From contig NZ_JACZFQ010000097.1 in NCBI RefSeq assembly GCF_014904755.1, positions 124,001 through 188,000 of the forward strand: 64,000 bases of DNA, read 5' to 3'. Numbering within the stretch: position 1 is the stretch's first letter; every line of letters starts with the position of its first letter. A program made the translations under genes and the position numbers. A model generated the notes under the pieces. It saw only the letters and a list, made by a program, of their open reading frames with translations, was not told the origin of the DNA and did not search any database. Of this stretch, positions 61,874 to 64,000 are shown in pieces. Source of the stretch: Neoluteolibacter marinus. GTDB taxonomy: Bacteria; Verrucomicrobiota; Verrucomicrobiia; Verrucomicrobiales; Akkermansiaceae.

Positions 61874-63400
61874 TCATGCGATGATCTCCTTCACCACCTT
61901 CGCCGCCTCCACCCCCGTGAGCTTTTGCTCGAGCCCCTGGAACTTGAAGGTGAGCTTGTCGTGATCGACTCCTAACAGATGCAGGATGGTCGCGTTGAGA
62001 TCGCGGACATGCATGGGATCCTTGACGATGTTGTAGGAGAAATCGTCGGTCTCGCCGTGAACCGCCCCCGGCTTGACGCCGCCGCCGGCCATCCACATCG
62101 AAAAGCAGCGCGGATGATGGTCGCGGCCGTAGTTATCCCGCGCCAGCCCGCCCTGGGAGTAGACGGTGCGGCCGAACTCCCCGCCCCAGATCACCAGGGT
62201 GTCGTCGAGAAGACCGCGCTGCTTCAGGTCGGCGATCAGCGCGCCGGTCGGCCGGTCGATGTCCTCGCAGAGGATCTTCATCCGGTTCGGCAGGTCGAGG
62301 TGGGTGTCCCAGCCGCGGTGGAAGATCTGGGTGAAGCGGACGCCGCGTTCCGCCATGCGGCGCGCCATCAGGCAGTTGTAGGCATAGGTCCCCGGCTCCT
62401 TCGCCTTCGGGCCATACATCTCCCAGATCGACTCCGGCTCGTCCGACAGGTCGGTGAGTTCGGGCACCGAGGCCTGCATGCGGAACGCCATTTCGTACTG
62501 CGAGATCCGCGCATTCGTTTCCGGATCGCCGATGCGTTCCAGCAGTTGCCGGTTCATGTCGTTGACGCCGTCGATCATCGCCCGGCGCAGCTCGCGGCTG
62601 ACGCCCTTCGGGTTGGAAAGGTGGATCACCGGATCACCGCCGGAGCGCAGTGCCACCCCCGCATGCTCGGGCGACAGGAATCCCGACGACCACAACCGCG
62701 ACGAAAGCGCCTGGATGTTCACGAACAGCGGCAGCTTCGAGGTGAGCACCACGAAGGTCGGCAGGTCCTCGTTCATGGACCCGAGACCGTACGAAAGCCA
62801 CGCACCGATCGACGGCTTGCCCTGGATCATGCTGCCGGAGTTCGCCAGCAGGATCGCCGGTTCGTGGTTGATCGCATCCGTGTGCAGCGACTTCATCACC
62901 GCGAACTCATCCGCCACCGCCGCGGTGTGGGGCAACAGGTCGCTAACCCAGTGTCCGGCCTGGCCGTATTGCTTGAATCCGAAAAAGCTCGGCGCGATCG
63001 GCAGCCTCGACTGAGACGCGGTCATCCCGGTCAGCACCTGACCGCCGCGCACCGACTCCGGCAAGTCCTGGTCGAAGCGCTTGGCCAGATCCGGCTTGTA
63101 GTCCCAGGTTTCGAACTGGGAAGGCGCGCCGGCCATGTAAAGGTAGATCGCCCGTTTCGCCTTGGGTGCGAAATTCGGCAGCATCGCGCCGTGTGCCGGC
63201 TCCGAAGCCTGCGAGCGGCTCGCCATCAGGTTCGCCAGCCCCGCCCAGGCCAAGGCCTTCCCCGAACGCCCGAGAAACTGCCGCCGCGTCGCGAGCTCGA
63301 GCCAGCGGCGCTTCACATCGGCCGGAAGCGGGAGATCGAGGACCGACGGACCTTCCCCCGAGTGATCGGAGCAAGCGTGCATGAAAGGTGAATGGTTCAT
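61874..63400 (-). CDS. DUF1501 family protein
   Basis: 508 residues from ATG 63400, which overlaps the stop of the DUF1553 gene (ATGA). Near residue 38 it has ATRRQFLGRSGKALAWAGLAN, a Tat-like signal preceded by a long N-terminal tail. The body shows KAKRAIYLYMAGAPSQFETWDYKP, GWDTHLDLPNRMK, IWGGEFGRTVYSQGG and NYGRDHHPRCFSMWMAGGGVKPG. Closely related to the copy at 51722; both are partnered by a DUF1553 protein, while the 33312 copy is partnered by DUF1800. Confidence 0.95.
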   Translation of the reverse strand: MNHSPFMHACSDHSGEGPSVLDLPLPADVKRRWLELATRRQFLGRSGKALAWAGLANLMASRSQASEPAHGAMLPNFAPKAKRAIYLYMAGAPSQFETWDYKPDLAKRFDQDLPESVRGGQVLTGMTASQSRLPIAPSFFGFKQYGQAGHWVSDLLPHTAAVADEFAVMKSLHTDAINHEPAILLANSGSMIQGKPSIGAWLSYGLGSMNEDLPTFVVLTSKLPLFVNIQALSSRLWSSGFLSPEHAGVALRSGGDPVIHLSNPKGVSRELRRAMIDGVNDMNRQLLERIGDPETNARISQYEMAFRMQASVPELTDLSDEPESIWEMYGPKAKEPGTYAYNCLMARRMAERGVRFTQIFHRGWDTHLDLPNRMKILCEDIDRPTGALIADLKQRGLLDDTLVIWGGEFGRTVYSQGGLARDNYGRDHHPRCFSMWMAGGGVKPGAVHGETDDFSYNIVKDPMHVRDLNATILHLLGVDHDKLTFKFQGLEQKLTGVEAAKVVKEIIA

Positions 63401-64000
63401 TTCGTGACGTACTCGTCGAGGTTGAGGAACTGGTTCGCGACCATCGTCCAGGTCGCGATCTCGGCCGGCGGCAGCGCGGCATCGACCGGGGATTCGCCGG
63501 TCGAAAGCAGCCCGGCGGCTTCGTCCGGCCGGCCGGAAAAGTGCGCGCGGAAGGTGCCGAGGCTGCGGGTGAAGGCCGGCAGCTCGGAGGCGCGCAGGCC
63601 GCGGCCGAGGGTTGTCTTTGCCATGAAGTCGATGCGCCCGTTGTCGTCGGCCACCGCCTTGATCGCGCGCTCCGCGAGCTTGCGTGCCGCCTCCACGAAC
63701 TGCGGGTCGTTCATCGTGACCAGCGCCTGCAAGGGCGTGTTGGTGCGGGCGCGGCGGGTGCACACGACCTCCCGCGCCTGGGCGTCGAAGGTCTCCAGCG
63801 ACGGCGGCGGGGCGAAGCGCTTCCAGAACGAATACATCGAACGCCGGTAGAGGTTCTCGCCGTGGTCGGCTTCATATTTCTTGGTGTTCGACTCCGGCAT
63901 CGAAACAGCATCCCAGATCCCTGCGGGTTGATACGGCTTCACCGGCGGACCGCCGATCTTCTCCACCAGCAGCCCCGACGCCTGCAGGGCACTGTCGCGC
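63397..64000 (-). CDS. C-terminal part of a DUF1553 (PSD1-type) protein, 5' part outside the window
   Basis: The frame is open to the window end and ends at 63397 in an ATGA overlap with the DUF1501 gene. The visible 200 residues match the DUF1553 C-terminus: SGLLVEKIGGPPVKPYQPAGIWD, YRRSMYSFWKRFAPPPSLETFDAQ, RTNTPLQALVTMNDPQFVEAARKLAE and ATWTMVANQFLNLDEYVTK. By analogy with the copy at 53200 the missing part should carry the cytochrome and DUF1549 domains. Confidence 0.93.
   Translation of the reverse strand, partial: RDSALQASGLLVEKIGGPPVKPYQPAGIWDAVSMPESNTKKYEADHGENLYRRSMYSFWKRFAPPPSLETFDAQAREVVCTRRARTNTPLQALVTMNDPQFVEAARKLAERAIKAVADDNGRIDFMAKTTLGRGLRASELPAFTRSLGTFRAHFSGRPDEAAGLLSTGESPVDAALPPAEIATWTMVANQFLNLDEYVTK

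Noticed and set aside
58996-63391. Long open frames of 601 codons (minus, opposite the PhoD-like gene) and 470 codons (plus, opposite DUF1501)
   Set aside because: Both are antisense to clearly assigned genes and look like GC-driven chance frames.

Overview
The window is GC-rich, tightly packed chromosomal DNA from a bacterium of the PVC superphylum, most likely Verrucomicrobiota (Luteolibacter/Haloferula-like). The assignment is an inference from gene content: a ThuA/propeller/cytochrome c protein, DUF1549/DUF1553 (PSD1) cytochromes paired with DUF1501 proteins, a DUF1800-DUF1501 pair, a PEP-CTERM protein, ECF sigma factors paired with serine/threonine kinases or FecR-like proteins, and many lipoproteins. 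No phage, insertion sequence, rRNA or CRISPR array is visible. Two tRNA genes are present: Phe (GAA) and Arg (CCU). The first and last genes are cut by the window ends.

Layout, left to right. 1-4248: large secreted ThuA-discoidin-propeller-HEAT-cytochrome c protein (minus). 4682-5629: BrnT/CopG-like toxin-antitoxin pair followed by a VanZ-like protein. 5704-12074: outer-membrane beta-barrel, zinc-ribbon membrane protein, secreted cytochrome, and Ca2+-dependent PI-PLC-like protein. 12123-15727: SAM cycle genes ahcY and metK, divergent from an ArsR-methyltransferase fusion (SahR-like). 15750-21197: kinase and ECF sigma, divergent from a secreted LamG protein. 21320-27732: phosphodiester glycosidase-like lipoprotein, small lipoprotein, PEP-CTERM protein, ychF, and a trypsin-like PDZ protease followed by a catalytically degenerate copy. 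27837-34442: tRNA-Phe, hexose-6-phosphate mutarotase, a large orphan lipoprotein, a membrane protein, DUF1800 and DUF1501. 34511-38145: DUF1080 protein, polyprenyl diphosphate synthase, nrdR, a hypothetical gene and a HIT protein. 38257-45935: a second kinase/ECF pair with an 1,823-residue kinase, again divergent from a secreted protein. 46289-49828: tRNA-Arg and a three-gene envelope operon (acyltransferase, ELM1-like protein, glycosyltransferase). 49807-64000: mostly minus strand, including an ECF sigma / FecR-discoidin / PSD1 cytochrome / DUF1501 / sugar isomerase run, then DUF3500, PhoD-like and SMP-30 genes and a second DUF1553-DUF1501 pair.

Themes. Much of the window encodes exported proteins and the signalling that may control them. 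The [kinase]<-[ECF sigma] -> [secreted protein] layout occurs twice. Four-base ATGA overlaps link the genes of most operons, which implies translational coupling. The SAM cycle block looks self-regulated: the regulator is divergent from metK-ahcY across 56 bases containing a palindrome. The large unassigned secreted proteins, the giant kinase ectodomain and the protease/pseudoprotease pair are the least explained parts.
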